Assembly: GCA_002408205.1 (NCBI GenBank)
Contig: DHQY01000011.1
Location: 62,001 to 126,000, forward strand
Reading direction: 5' to 3'
Length of the DNA: 64,000 bases
From: Bacteroidales bacterium UBA5326
GTDB lineage: Bacteria > Bacteroidota > Bacteroidia > Bacteroidales > UBA932
Shown here: positions 7,428 through 15,862 of the stretch, in pieces
How the letters are laid out: each line of letters opens with the position of its first letter
Numbering within the stretch: the first letter of the stretch is position 1
Notes under the pieces: generated by a model
The model's input: the letters and a program-made list of their open reading frames with translations, nothing else
Databases searched by the model: none
Told to the model about the DNA's origin: nothing
Translations under genes and position numbers: made by a program

Positions 7428-8998
7428 TATTCTGTCTTCACCATGTTGTAATCTTTCACGGAACATATTTCGGTAGAAAGCTCTCCTATCCATCCCGATT
7501 TGGCGTTTACTCCCGTCTGTATTTTTACGAAATCTATATAAGGCAGGTTTGCGGACTCTCCGCTGCGGGTAACGGCATCACTTATACGAAAAAGAGCAGA
7601 ATTATGATTGTCTGCGTATCCCCATTCATAGGCCGGATTAATCCAGGTATTTGTGGTGGAAAGGTAATTGCGGGCTTCCAGCCCGGTACCTTCCAGCGTA
7701 TAGGAATCGGAAGTGATCCATAAGGGATAATATGTATCCTGATTATGGAAAGAACCCAGATAATCTATGGTTCCGCTTTTCCCGGCGTTATCGGTCCACT
7801 GTACAGGTTGTCCGGCGGCCCGCGGCCTGTAGTAGGTTACTTCATAACAACTTATTGTGCCTGTTTTACCATATTCGCTCCCTTTCAGTTCGTACCAGGT
7901 GTCATCGGGTTTTCCATTTCCGTTCTCATCGCGCATGACCCAGACAATGCCCGGTTCCGATGAATTTTTATGCGCATTGCCTTTTATCTCGAGGTTATAT
8001 GACCCGTCGTTTACAATGCTGTGATCGAAACCCAGAACCAGGCTCCCTCCGAAACCGCCTAACGAAATAAAGAGCCCCGAACGAAGGCGGTTTGCCGCAT
8101 AAAGGTTGGCTTTTTCCTGTGTGTTTTCTCCCTGGAAACCCCCGGTTACCGTTTCATTAATGAACTGACCGGGCGCAGGCAAATACAGGTGTATTATATC
8201 CCATTCCGTACGGCTGGAAGAGGTAACGGGTCTGAAGTAGTCGGGTTGTTCATCGCCGGGGCCATCGTTCCCCGGATCTTCGGTCCCGGGATCCTCATCG
8301 CCCGGATTATCGTCCCCGGGCTCGTCATCTCCGGGCTCGTCATCTCCGGGTTCGTCATCATCCGGGTTCTCTTCCCCGGGATCCTCTTCTCCCGGCTCGT
8401 CAACAATTGGACGGATTACAGAAATGCTAAAAGATATCCCGTCTTTTCCGTCTTCGTTTTCACATTCCAGTGCGACCGAAAACGTTCCCAGAACCGCAGA
8501 GCTGAAAACGTATTCCAACGTGTTGGCCACAGCAACCGAATCTACCTTCCACAGGCAGGTGGCTTTTTTACTATTGGATATCAATGGCTTGAGTATAAGC
8601 AGGCTGTCCGGGGCAATGGAAAAACCGCTATCGGGGACCGCAAGGGAAATAACAGGAGGAGCAAGGGCCAGAACATCTATTCTTAAATCTTCCGAATCAG
8701 TCCCGTGTTCATTAGTTACTTTCAGCGTTACATACACCGACCCGGGTTGCCCGGCCGTGAAATTCAGTTCTTTTTCCCGGCTGACTATATTGTTGCCAAC
8801 AGTCCAGGTATATAAGGCGTCTTCTGCATAGGTAACGATGGGGGTGATGCATATGGTTTTGCCGGCTTTTACCGTATAAACGCCTGTCTCGGAATCCAAT
8901 TCAATCTGCGGGGCAGGCGGGATCGTGATCTCCCTGCCCGTATTGCACCCGAAAAGAATCAGGACAGTCAGAGTCAGGTATAACAGACTTTTTTTCAT
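7427..8998 (-). CDS. Surface lipoprotein with PKD-like domains in the cobalamin operon
   Basis: A 523-residue predicted surface lipoprotein. It has the N-terminal lipoprotein signal MKKSLLYLTLTVLILFGC and then two Ig/PKD-like domains (about residues 25-115 and 115-195). Next is an acidic linker of repeated PGDDE units (about residues 198-250), and then a C-terminal domain of ~270 residues. The C-terminal domain contains RDENGNGKPDDTWYELKGSE and many aromatic residues. I do not know a biochemical function for this architecture. It sits between btuG (7 bp) and btuB (one-base overlap) in the riboswitch operon. A role in capture or delivery of cobalamin at the cell surface is therefore inferred from position only. 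Confidence 0.8.
   Translation of the reverse strand: MKKSLLYLTLTVLILFGCNTGREITIPPAPQIELDSETGVYTVKAGKTICITPIVTYAEDALYTWTVGNNIVSREKELNFTAGQPGSVYVTLKVTNEHGTDSEDLRIDVLALAPPVISLAVPDSGFSIAPDSLLILKPLISNSKKATCLWKVDSVAVANTLEYVFSSAVLGTFSVALECENEDGKDGISFSISVIRPIVDEPGEEDPGEENPDDDEPGDDEPGDDEPGDDNPGDEDPGTEDPGNDGPGDEQPDYFRPVTSSSRTEWDIIHLYLPAPGQFINETVTGGFQGENTQEKANLYAANRLRSGLFISLGGFGGSLVLGFDHSIVNDGSYNLEIKGNAHKNSSEPGIVWVMRDENGNGKPDDTWYELKGSEYGKTGTISCYEVTYYRPRAAGQPVQWTDNAGKSGTIDYLGSFHNQDTYYPLWITSDSYTLEGTGLEARNYLSTTNTWINPAYEWGYADNHNSALFRISDAVTRSGESANLPYIDFVKIQTGVNAKSGWIGELSTEICSVKDYNMVKTE
8280..8400 (-). repeat. In-gene 15-bp tandem repeats encoding the acidic PGDDE linker
   Basis: Imperfect units of about 15 bp (plus strand, for example CTCGTCATCTCCGGG) encode repeated Asp/Glu-Pro-Gly residues. 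The units are multiples of three, so gain or loss of units would change linker length without breaking the frame. Confidence 0.75.
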
Positions 8999-9005
8999 AA
9001 TAGTT

Positions 9006-10022
9006 CTATTTAAAACAAAATGCTCCCGGATTGATACCCGTTCGCAGGGTGTCTATGGGAACCGCCTGCGGGGAAAAGCGATATACGACGCCCTGTTGCA
9101 CATAATCAACGGCATCGGCAGTATAAACCTGGGATGTGACGGGATCTACAGCAAGGCCGTAAACGAGTTCGCGGTCGTACTCAATAAAAGGCTTGACCGG
9201 GAGACGGTCAGCACTTACATCCATCCTCCAGACCGATTTATTAACATAATATAACGTATCCCGTGCCCCGTTCAGACAAAGCCTGGAAAACAAACCATCC
9301 CCGCTCAACGGGAATGTTTTTTCTATCTCGTGTGACGATGCGTTTATCCGGTATAATGTGCCCGCAGAAGCGCACCAGATCTTCCCGTTACAGTCTATCT
9401 GCAGAGCAGAAGGTTGTGAGGCGACCAAAATGGAATCGGTCAGCTGATCTGTTTCCGAGTTAATAACAAGAATCATATTATCATATGACCAGCAACTGAC
9501 AAACACTTTATTGCCGTATCGGACCATTTGTTCCGTAGAGGGGTGTCCTTTTACCGGTATATTCCCGGTAATGCGGCAGGCAAGCGGATCGATGACAGTT
9601 ATTTTTTCTGCATAAAGATCTGTGACGTATGCCTTGTTCTTGCTGATGAAATGAATGTATCTGGGCGAGATCAGCCCAGTTATGGTTCCCGTTACTTTGA
9701 AAGTAACCGGATCGATTACAAAGATAACCCCCGAATTATTGACTACAATATATCCTTTTCCATCGTAGAGCTGCATAGACTGGGCCACGTCTCCCAGATT
9801 AATCCCATTGGCGCGGAGGAACACCTCATTCTCGGTTTTTCCGGTTCCCGGAACATAATAGGAAAGCGAGGCGTTCCCATACATAAAATTGCCTTCGTTA
9901 ATAATAAACAACCCTTTTCCCGACACATCAAATTCCTCTTCTGCGGACGGCCCGTATTTCATACAGGCCGGAAGGCACAGAAACAAACAGACCCAGGCTG
10001 TAATGGAAAAAGGCTTTATCAT
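9006..10022 (-). CDS. btuG: BtuG-type cobalamin-binding surface lipoprotein (YncE-like beta-propeller)
   Basis: A 338-residue lipoprotein (signal with CLFLCLPAC lipobox) followed by a beta-propeller of the YncE/DUF5074 kind. Blade motifs recur: FIINEGNFMYGNASLSYY, VIDPVTFKVTGTI, VIDPLACRITGNI, VINSETDQLTDSI and AVDPVTSQVYTADA. This matches BtuG of Bacteroides, which binds vitamin B12 with very high affinity outside the cell and passes it to BtuB. The cobalamin riboswitch upstream and the BtuB-like receptor downstream support the call. It starts one base after the stop of the DUF4465 gene. Binding strength for this protein is not known. Confidence 0.88.
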   Translation of the reverse strand: MIKPFSITAWVCLFLCLPACMKYGPSAEEEFDVSGKGLFIINEGNFMYGNASLSYYVPGTGKTENEVFLRANGINLGDVAQSMQLYDGKGYIVVNNSGVIFVIDPVTFKVTGTITGLISPRYIHFISKNKAYVTDLYAEKITVIDPLACRITGNIPVKGHPSTEQMVRYGNKVFVSCWSYDNMILVINSETDQLTDSILVASQPSALQIDCNGKIWCASAGTLYRINASSHEIEKTFPLSGDGLFSRLCLNGARDTLYYVNKSVWRMDVSADRLPVKPFIEYDRELVYGLAVDPVTSQVYTADAVDYVQQGVVYRFSPQAVPIDTLRTGINPGAFCFK

Positions 10023-10023
10023 A

Positions 10024-10800
10024 TTATTCCATATTTACTGCAATATTGTCCAGACAGAAGTAGGACGGAGTATTCATGCCCCAAGCTCCCGTATCGGAGC
10101 TTTCCATCGTAAATGCTATGGAATGGACCTTTCCCAGTGAAGAAAGATCTACTTTAGACCATGAAGTAACCACGCCTCTGGACTGGGGAGTGCGGAAATC
10201 GGCCAGATAAAACGTCACCTGCCCGGTCTCGTTACCGGTTGCATCCAATCCGGTACAAATGAGCTTTAACCAGTCGCTGTCTTCATATTTAAAGACCTTG
10301 GCAAAGGCATCGCCTTTTATCATAGACAGTGCGGTGTAGGTGCTGTTGTTCACATATATGGATTCGATTACTTTTTCCTCCCCGGGTTCTTTAAAATACA
10401 ACGTGGAGTTTTCACTCACATAGATAATCGCAAAAGTGGCTGTCCCGTTATATCCTCCCTGGCCGGTATACGGATTTTCATAATACACGCTGCACTGGTT
10501 GGTGTAGCCTTCCGTTGCCGTGTCGTTCCAGCGGGAAACGGCACCCCCGTTCCATGTCGTGAAAAGATAACCGCCGTAGTCAAAAGAGGAGAAAAGATAA
10601 CCCAGTCCAAGTCCCGTAACGTTATTGACATATCCGGGATAGGAGCCGTCATAGAGATTGTCCCCGTAAGGTGAATTGGCCAAAAGACTTTCCGGAGCCT
10701 CTTCGAAGGTGATCACGTGCGTGGTTACGGTTTCGCAGGGAGTACACGCGTTCAGCATGACCGCAGTACAGAAGCAGAAAATGAGAAGATTTTTTTTCAT
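10024..10800 (-). CDS. DUF4465 lipoprotein, BtuH-like cobalamin-associated surface protein
   Basis: A 258-residue lipoprotein (MKKNLLIFCFCTAVMLNAC signal) with the DUF4465 pattern: an N-terminal VITFEEAP strand, a central NGTATFAIIYVS region, and the closing GAWGMNTPSYFCLDNIAV. It is the first gene of the riboswitch-controlled operon. Proteins of this type occur in Bacteroides B12-uptake loci, where the BtuH group binds B12 at the surface. I believe DUF4465 corresponds to BtuH but cannot confirm it here. Only 125 bp of leader separate it from the aptamer. Confidence 0.75.
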   Translation of the reverse strand: MKKNLLIFCFCTAVMLNACTPCETVTTHVITFEEAPESLLANSPYGDNLYDGSYPGYVNNVTGLGLGYLFSSFDYGGYLFTTWNGGAVSRWNDTATEGYTNQCSVYYENPYTGQGGYNGTATFAIIYVSENSTLYFKEPGEEKVIESIYVNNSTYTALSMIKGDAFAKVFKYEDSDWLKLICTGLDATGNETGQVTFYLADFRTPQSRGVVTSWSKVDLSSLGKVHSIAFTMESSDTGAWGMNTPSYFCLDNIAVNME

Positions 10801-10839
10801 AGTATAAACATCAAATATAACGATAGTTCACCGCTATTT

Positions 10840-10917
10840 CTGAGTATAATACTATATCTGCAGATCGTGTTCAGGATCGTTTTATTCTCCCATTCTCCGC
10901 AGGAGTATTATGCTCAG
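10840..10917 (-). promoter_or_regulatory. Long-range hairpin in the cobalamin leader (possible expression platform)
   Basis: The 14-base arms at 10904-10917 and 10840-10853 are inverted repeats, pairing at 13 of 14 positions with one C-A mismatch. They enclose a 50-base loop. The stem lies between the aptamer and the first start codon. The 3' arm (an AGTATTATACT-type palindrome) could also fold alone, giving two alternative structures. A switching role is inferred. Confidence 0.4.
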
Positions 10918-10924
10918 AGTTACA

Positions 10925-11100
10925 AAGGCAGGTCTTCTGACTTGTTCCTGTTCTTGACGCCTTCCCGAACCTTACGGTCAGTGGCAAAGAATTCAAAAAC
11001 ACATGGGGTATCACACCCCGGGAACTTACAGCAGCGGGAACTGTTGCCGATTTTCACAGCATTCCCTTTTAATCCGGCGGGCCGTTTAGGGCCTTTCGGA
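10925..11100 (-). ncRNA. Cobalamin (vitamin B12) riboswitch
   Basis: Read on the minus strand, the conserved aptamer blocks occur in the right order: an AAAAGGGAA block, GTGAAAATC, ACAGTTCCCGCTGCTGTAA, the B12 box GCCACTG (10979-10985), GGGAAGG, and the closing GTCAGAAGACCTGCC (10927-10941). It is the leader of the DUF4465-btuG-PKD-btuB operon. Cobalamin binding is expected to reduce expression. Confidence 0.95.
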
Positions 11101-11112
11101 ACCGTTGTAGTA

Positions 11113-11120
11113 CAAAGATA
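11113..11120 (-). promoter_or_regulatory. -7 promoter box for the cobalamin operon
   Basis: On the minus strand this reads TATCTTTG, an exact TAnnTTTG match, about 13-20 bp before the riboswitch. A TTTG-like -33 candidate lies further upstream, at the HTCS 3' end. Confidence 0.6.
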
Positions 11121-11143
11121 CGAGGTTTTGTATAATAAACAAA

Positions 11144-14100
11144 TTATCTCTGTGAGCGCGCGAATTCACCGGGATTGATCCCGAATTGCTTCTGAAAACA
11201 TTTGGCAAAATACGAGGGATTGTTGAAGCCCACCATATAGCTGATCTCGCTTACCGTGTATTTATTTTCCAGCAGCAGGATCGCCGCTTTTTTAAGGCGT
11301 ACGATCTGTATCAGTTCATTGGGTGTGACGTCCGTAAGGCTCTTGATTTTGGCGAATAATCCCGAACGGCTTACACATAGCTCCCTGGCCAGGAAATCAA
11401 CCGAAAGCTCCGGATTGGAAAAATTCTGTTCAATGACCTCGTTCATCCGGTTCAGGAATTGCTCTTCACAAGAGTTGTTTGCAATAGAACTGATGGGGAC
11501 CAGCGGCATTTTGGAATATTTATGCATGAGCATGTTCCTGAGTTCCCTCAGGTTCCTTATACAGGCTCTCAGGTAGCGAATGGAAAATGGTTTTTCTATA
11601 TGGGCATCGGCTCCGCAGTTCATGCTTTCTATCCGTGCATCGTTGCCTGTTTTGGCCGTCAGGAGAATAAAGGGAATATGGCTCGTATGCTTATTATTTC
11701 TAACTGCTTTACACAGTTCCGCTCCGTCCATGTTGGGCATCATCCAGTCGCTGATTACGATAGATACCGAATTATTTTTTAACAATTCCAGGGCCTCGTG
11801 ACCGTCCTTGGCCGTCAGTATGCCGTAATCGTCCGAAAAATTGTCTGCCAGGAAGTGAAGCATCTGGTCGTTATCGTCCACAATCAGCATAACGGGCTTG
11901 TTTTTTCCCGGATCCAGCTGGGACACCTCTGAAAGAATATCCTGGGGCAACTCGTCTTGTCCCTGTTGCGTTCCTTTGGGGCGCTTTGTTTCTGTCCCGT
12001 TCTGGGCAAGCGGCAGGGTGACAATAAATGCGCTCCCTCCCCCGGGTTCGGATGTTACTTCTATAGTCCCGTTATGTGATTGAACAATTTTGTGTACAAT
12101 ACTCAATCCTATGCCGGTTCCGCCTACATGTTGCTGCGATTGATAAAAAGGTTTGAATATCAATTCTTTTTCTTCGTCTTTAATGCCGCATCCGTCGTCC
12201 GACACACAAATCCGGAAGTCATTCCCGCCGGGCATAGCGGTACAGGAAAGTTCCACCCGGCTCTTAGCGAATTTGCCTGCATTTGTTAACAGATTGCTTA
12301 CCAGTTTGATTATGGATTCGTAATGAACCATGGCTGTCAGATCGGTAGTGGAACAGTTAAACACAAAGTTAATGCCCGACTGAATCATGGTAGGATCGAA
12401 ACGCTCTTTGACATCAATCAGCAGTTCGTAGATATTCTGGGAAGTAAAGCGCACGTTCATTCCCCCGTTTTGTTCAATCTTTCTGAAATCCAGCAGCTGG
12501 TTAACCAAAAACAACAGACGCTGGCTGTTCCGGTTAATTATGTCTATATTTTCCTTAATGGATTCGGGAACAGAATCGCCCGAAGACATAATCTTTTCAA
12601 GAGGGGCCAGAATAAGCGAAACAGGTGTCCGTATTTCGTGGGCGATGGTAGTGAAGAAGTGTATTTTTGCATTGTGCAGTTCTACTTCCTTTTCCTGGTT
12701 AATCATCTGGATCTTCTCTTTGTGACGTTTTTCTGCGTTATTCACAAAGAAGCGGATGGTTCCCAGAATGGTGAGCAATGCCAACAGATAGTAAAGGATC
12801 TTAAAAGGGAGCGTGAGGTAGAACGGAGGATGAATGGTAATATTGAGCGTGGTCCCCGTTTCATTCCACAGACCGTCGTTGTTTGAGCCCTTAACATGAA
12901 ATACATAATCTCCGGCAGGCAGGTTGGTATAGGTTACCCGGTTCTGTTTCCCCACATAGTTCCAATCTTTATCGAATCCTTCCAGTTTATAGGCATACAT
13001 ATTTTGCTCGGGGGAACAGTAGCTTAAAGCGGCATACTGTATGGTGACCACATTGTCTTTATAGGTAAGATCAATGTCGGGACAGTAACTTACCGTTTCT
13101 TTTAAAGGGCCGTCTTCAGATACGTTCACTTCTTTGTTGGATATGTCCAAACGGGTTATCATCACGGGCGGCATATAAACGTTGGGCTTTATCCGGTAGG
13201 GATAAAACGAGTTGAATCCGTTAATGGACCCAAAGTAGATCTTTCCCGCAGAAGTTTTTAACCCTGAGTTAAATATAAAGTAATTGCTTTGGAGGCCGTC
13301 TGCAGTGGTAAATAATTTAAACGTACCGTTATCCGGCGAATAACAAACCATTCCGTTAGAAGTGGTGAGCCAGAGAAGATCGTTGTCACTGATAATGCAT
13401 TGGATATTATTATTTGGGATATCAAGATAATAAAGAAGAAGAGAATCTTTTTCTTTATCATACCGGCACAACCCTCCTTCTGTTCCTACCCATATTTGAT
13501 TGTGCTGATCAATACAAATACTGTTTACATGGTTACTCATCAACCTGGGATCCAGCGGCCTTGCCAGGTATGTTTTCCATTCCGCATTTTCCGGGTTATA
13601 ACGTAAAAGGCCTTTACCGAATGTGGCAAACCAGATATAACCGTCTGTGTCCTGTTTGATATCAACGGTCATTACATTTAGTTCACGTACCTGGCTGAAT
13701 CCATCGGTCTTGCGGTCATATATATTTAGCCCCGTCATTGTACCGACCCACATATTATTGTCTTTATCCTTAAAGATGGAATAGATGCCGTTATCATCCA
13801 GCGAGTGACCGGAGTCGTCTTTTATATAATGCCTGAAATTTCCGGTTTGTGTGTTTAAAATATTCAGACCGCCGGAATAAGTTCCAATCCAAAGATGATC
13901 ATCATCGTCAAAACATAACGCGTGCACATTATGGTATGAGAGACTGTTTTTTCCGGGTTGCGGCACATAGTGCCTGGCTTGTCCGTTATGGGGTGAATAA
14001 TACATCAGCCCGCCGTCATCAGATCCAATCCAGAGATTACCCAGTGGGTCTTCACAAAAACGGCTGATGATATTTCCGCTTCCGGAATGTGTGAATTCTG

Positions 14101-15160
14101 AACAGGAAGTTCCTTCAAATTGTCCGTTATTGGGTGAAACATAATTTACGCCTCCATAGTAGGTTCCTATCCATATACCTCCTTCCCTGTCCAGCAAAAT
14201 AGGGTATACGAATTTATTTGATAAAGACGAAGGGTCTTTTTCGCTGGGGATATAATGGGCATGTTCCCCGGTAGCCGAATTGAACCAGGTTAGGCCGTCG
14301 TCAGACCCAATTAGCAACTGGTTTGGAGCAATTTCCCTGATACTGTGTATATGCATTATACGGCTTCCGTCGGGATTTATGAGGAACGGTTTAACCTCTC
14401 CCGAATACGTGTCCATTATCTGCAGTCCGGCATCCCATGTTCCGCACCAGAAATTTCCCGCAGCATCCTGGTAGATATCCAGGATACGCGACGCAAATCT
14501 GGGATCCCTGCTTTTTAGATTAAAGATAGCAAAGACATCGTTTTTCTTGTCGAGTTTTGCCAGCTTATGCTCGTAACCTCCTGAAATCCATATATTATTT
14601 TCCGAATCCACTAAAATAGTATGGATATAATTTTGGAATTCATCTATGGAGAACAGTGTAAGTGCGCCTGTTCCGGGATTGTATCTGAAAACACCCTGTT
14701 TCTCCGACGAAATCCACAGATTGCCGTCTTTATCGGTTACGATATTATTTACCAGTGAATTAATGGATATCCCCTCTTCAGTCTGCGCTTCGAGTTTCTT
14801 GGAGGTTTGCCGACGAACATCGTATATATAAATCCCGATTTCTGTTCCCACCCAAAAATTTCCTGTATTGTCTTCAAGCAGTGCTCCTATATAATCTGTT
14901 CCGAATTCGTTTTTAGAAGGAAAAATAATTTTATGCCGGGTAATAGTCCGTCCGTCAAAACAATTTAATCCTTCAGAGGTGCCAAACCAGATAAAACCGC
15001 GTGAATCCTGATACAATGTTCTTACTGTATTTGAAGCAATGCCCTGTTCAACGGTAAAATGGCGGAACCGGTACGATACAGGTCCCGCCTTAAGAATGTT
15101 AATGGAAACTAAACAGAAAAACAGTAATAAGCCCGGCGCAACAAAAGCGATCTTCTTCAT
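11144..15160 (-). CDS. Hybrid two-component system (HTCS) regulator of the arabinose locus
   Basis: A 1338-residue one-protein signalling system of the Bacteroidetes HTCS type. Rough order: signal/anchor (1-25), periplasmic two-component-propeller repeats (about 30-690, many IWIGTYYGG-like repeats), a Y_Y_Y domain (about 700-777) and a membrane helix (about 787-810). Then follow HisKA with the phospho-acceptor His in FFTTIAHEIRTP (about 840), HATPase (about 945-1050; DDGCGI, GTGIGLSIV), a receiver (about 1087-1205; Asp in SDWMMPNMDG near 1137), and an AraC-type DNA-binding domain (about 1235-1338). It is the last gene of the GH127-to-araD operon, 6 bp after araD. It most likely senses arabino-oligosaccharides and activates this locus. 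The ligand is inferred from context. Confidence 0.92.
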   Translation of the reverse strand: MKKIAFVAPGLLLFFCLVSINILKAGPVSYRFRHFTVEQGIASNTVRTLYQDSRGFIWFGTSEGLNCFDGRTITRHKIIFPSKNEFGTDYIGALLEDNTGNFWVGTEIGIYIYDVRRQTSKKLEAQTEEGISINSLVNNIVTDKDGNLWISSEKQGVFRYNPGTGALTLFSIDEFQNYIHTILVDSENNIWISGGYEHKLAKLDKKNDVFAIFNLKSRDPRFASRILDIYQDAAGNFWCGTWDAGLQIMDTYSGEVKPFLINPDGSRIMHIHSIREIAPNQLLIGSDDGLTWFNSATGEHAHYIPSEKDPSSLSNKFVYPILLDREGGIWIGTYYGGVNYVSPNNGQFEGTSCSEFTHSGSGNIISRFCEDPLGNLWIGSDDGGLMYYSPHNGQARHYVPQPGKNSLSYHNVHALCFDDDDHLWIGTYSGGLNILNTQTGNFRHYIKDDSGHSLDDNGIYSIFKDKDNNMWVGTMTGLNIYDRKTDGFSQVRELNVMTVDIKQDTDGYIWFATFGKGLLRYNPENAEWKTYLARPLDPRLMSNHVNSICIDQHNQIWVGTEGGLCRYDKEKDSLLLYYLDIPNNNIQCIISDNDLLWLTTSNGMVCYSPDNGTFKLFTTADGLQSNYFIFNSGLKTSAGKIYFGSINGFNSFYPYRIKPNVYMPPVMITRLDISNKEVNVSEDGPLKETVSYCPDIDLTYKDNVVTIQYAALSYCSPEQNMYAYKLEGFDKDWNYVGKQNRVTYTNLPAGDYVFHVKGSNNDGLWNETGTTLNITIHPPFYLTLPFKILYYLLALLTILGTIRFFVNNAEKRHKEKIQMINQEKEVELHNAKIHFFTTIAHEIRTPVSLILAPLEKIMSSGDSVPESIKENIDIINRNSQRLLFLVNQLLDFRKIEQNGGMNVRFTSQNIYELLIDVKERFDPTMIQSGINFVFNCSTTDLTAMVHYESIIKLVSNLLTNAGKFAKSRVELSCTAMPGGNDFRICVSDDGCGIKDEEKELIFKPFYQSQQHVGGTGIGLSIVHKIVQSHNGTIEVTSEPGGGSAFIVTLPLAQNGTETKRPKGTQQGQDELPQDILSEVSQLDPGKNKPVMLIVDDNDQMLHFLADNFSDDYGILTAKDGHEALELLKNNSVSIVISDWMMPNMDGAELCKAVRNNKHTSHIPFILLTAKTGNDARIESMNCGADAHIEKPFSIRYLRACIRNLRELRNMLMHKYSKMPLVPISSIANNSCEEQFLNRMNEVIEQNFSNPELSVDFLARELCVSRSGLFAKIKSLTDVTPNELIQIVRLKKAAILLLENKYTVSEISYMVGFNNPSYFAKCFQKQFGINPGEFARSQR

Positions 15161-15166
15161 TCAAGG

Positions 15167-15853
15167 TTATTTTTGTCCATAATAAGCCCCTGGTCCGTGT
15201 TTGCGTCCAAAGTGCTTGTCTATAAGCAGCGGATTCATTTTGAGTGCCGGATTTATTGCGTATGCCACAGCGGCCATCTTAGCCACCTGCTCCAGCACTA
15301 CGGCATTTTCCACTGCTTTGAACGGATCTTTTCCCCAGGTGAACGGCCCGTGATTCTTAACAAGTACTCCCGGAGTATGCATAGGGTCAATACCCCTGAA
15401 ACGTTCAATGATCACGGCTCCGGTCTCCCACTCGTAATTCCCGTTTATCTGTTCCCGGGTCATATCACCGGTACAAGGTATGTCATGGTGAAAATAATCC
15501 GCATGTGTTGTCCCGATATTCGGAATGTCCACTCCGGCCTGGGCCCACGAAGTGGCATAGGCGGAGTGGGTATGGACAATGCCTCCAGTCCCTTCGAATG
15601 CCCTGTATAAGGCAAGGTGGGTGGGAGTATCCGAAGAGGGCCTCAGATTCCCTTCCACCACCTTTCCGTCCATATCAACCACGACCATATCATCGGCGGT
15701 CATGGTCCGGTAACTCACTCCTGAGGGCTTAATGACCACCAGACCCAATTCACGGTCAATGGCAGAAACATTTCCCCAGGTAAAGATCACCAGACCATAT
15801 TCCACCAACATGATATTGGCTTTGAATACATTTTCTTTTAATGATTCTAACAT
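15167..15853 (-). CDS. araD: L-ribulose-5-phosphate 4-epimerase
   Basis: A 228-residue class II aldolase-family enzyme that converts L-ribulose 5-phosphate to D-xylulose 5-phosphate, the last step of arabinose catabolism. It is close in length to E. coli AraD (231 residues). The expected zinc ligands are visible as H94 and H96 (VHTHSAYAT) and H168 (VKNHGPFTW), and a catalytic Asp at 75 (RPSSDTPTH). The C-terminal tyrosines (GAYYGQK) are also present. It is flanked by the symporter gene (9 bp) and the HTCS gene (6 bp). araA and araB lie at the other side of the locus on the plus strand. Confidence 0.95.
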   Translation of the reverse strand: MLESLKENVFKANIMLVEYGLVIFTWGNVSAIDRELGLVVIKPSGVSYRTMTADDMVVVDMDGKVVEGNLRPSSDTPTHLALYRAFEGTGGIVHTHSAYATSWAQAGVDIPNIGTTHADYFHHDIPCTGDMTREQINGNYEWETGAVIIERFRGIDPMHTPGVLVKNHGPFTWGKDPFKAVENAVVLEQVAKMAAVAYAINPALKMNPLLIDKHFGRKHGPGAYYGQK

Positions 15854-15862
15854 GGCGCAAAA

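Larger units (their letters stand above)
10801..11143. other. 343-bp non-coding spacer between HTCS gene and cobalamin operon
   Basis: No gene is seen here. On the minus strand it holds, in order of transcription, a -7 promoter box (11113-11120), a cobalamin riboswitch aptamer (about 11100-10925) and a leader with a long-range inverted repeat (10917-10904 with 10853-10840) before the ATG at 10800. Confidence 0.8.

Noticed and set aside
8189..8686. A 165-codon frame opposite the acidic linker of the PKD-type gene
   Set aside because: It is produced by the tandem repeat read in reverse (Ile/Val/Gly repeats) and has no support.
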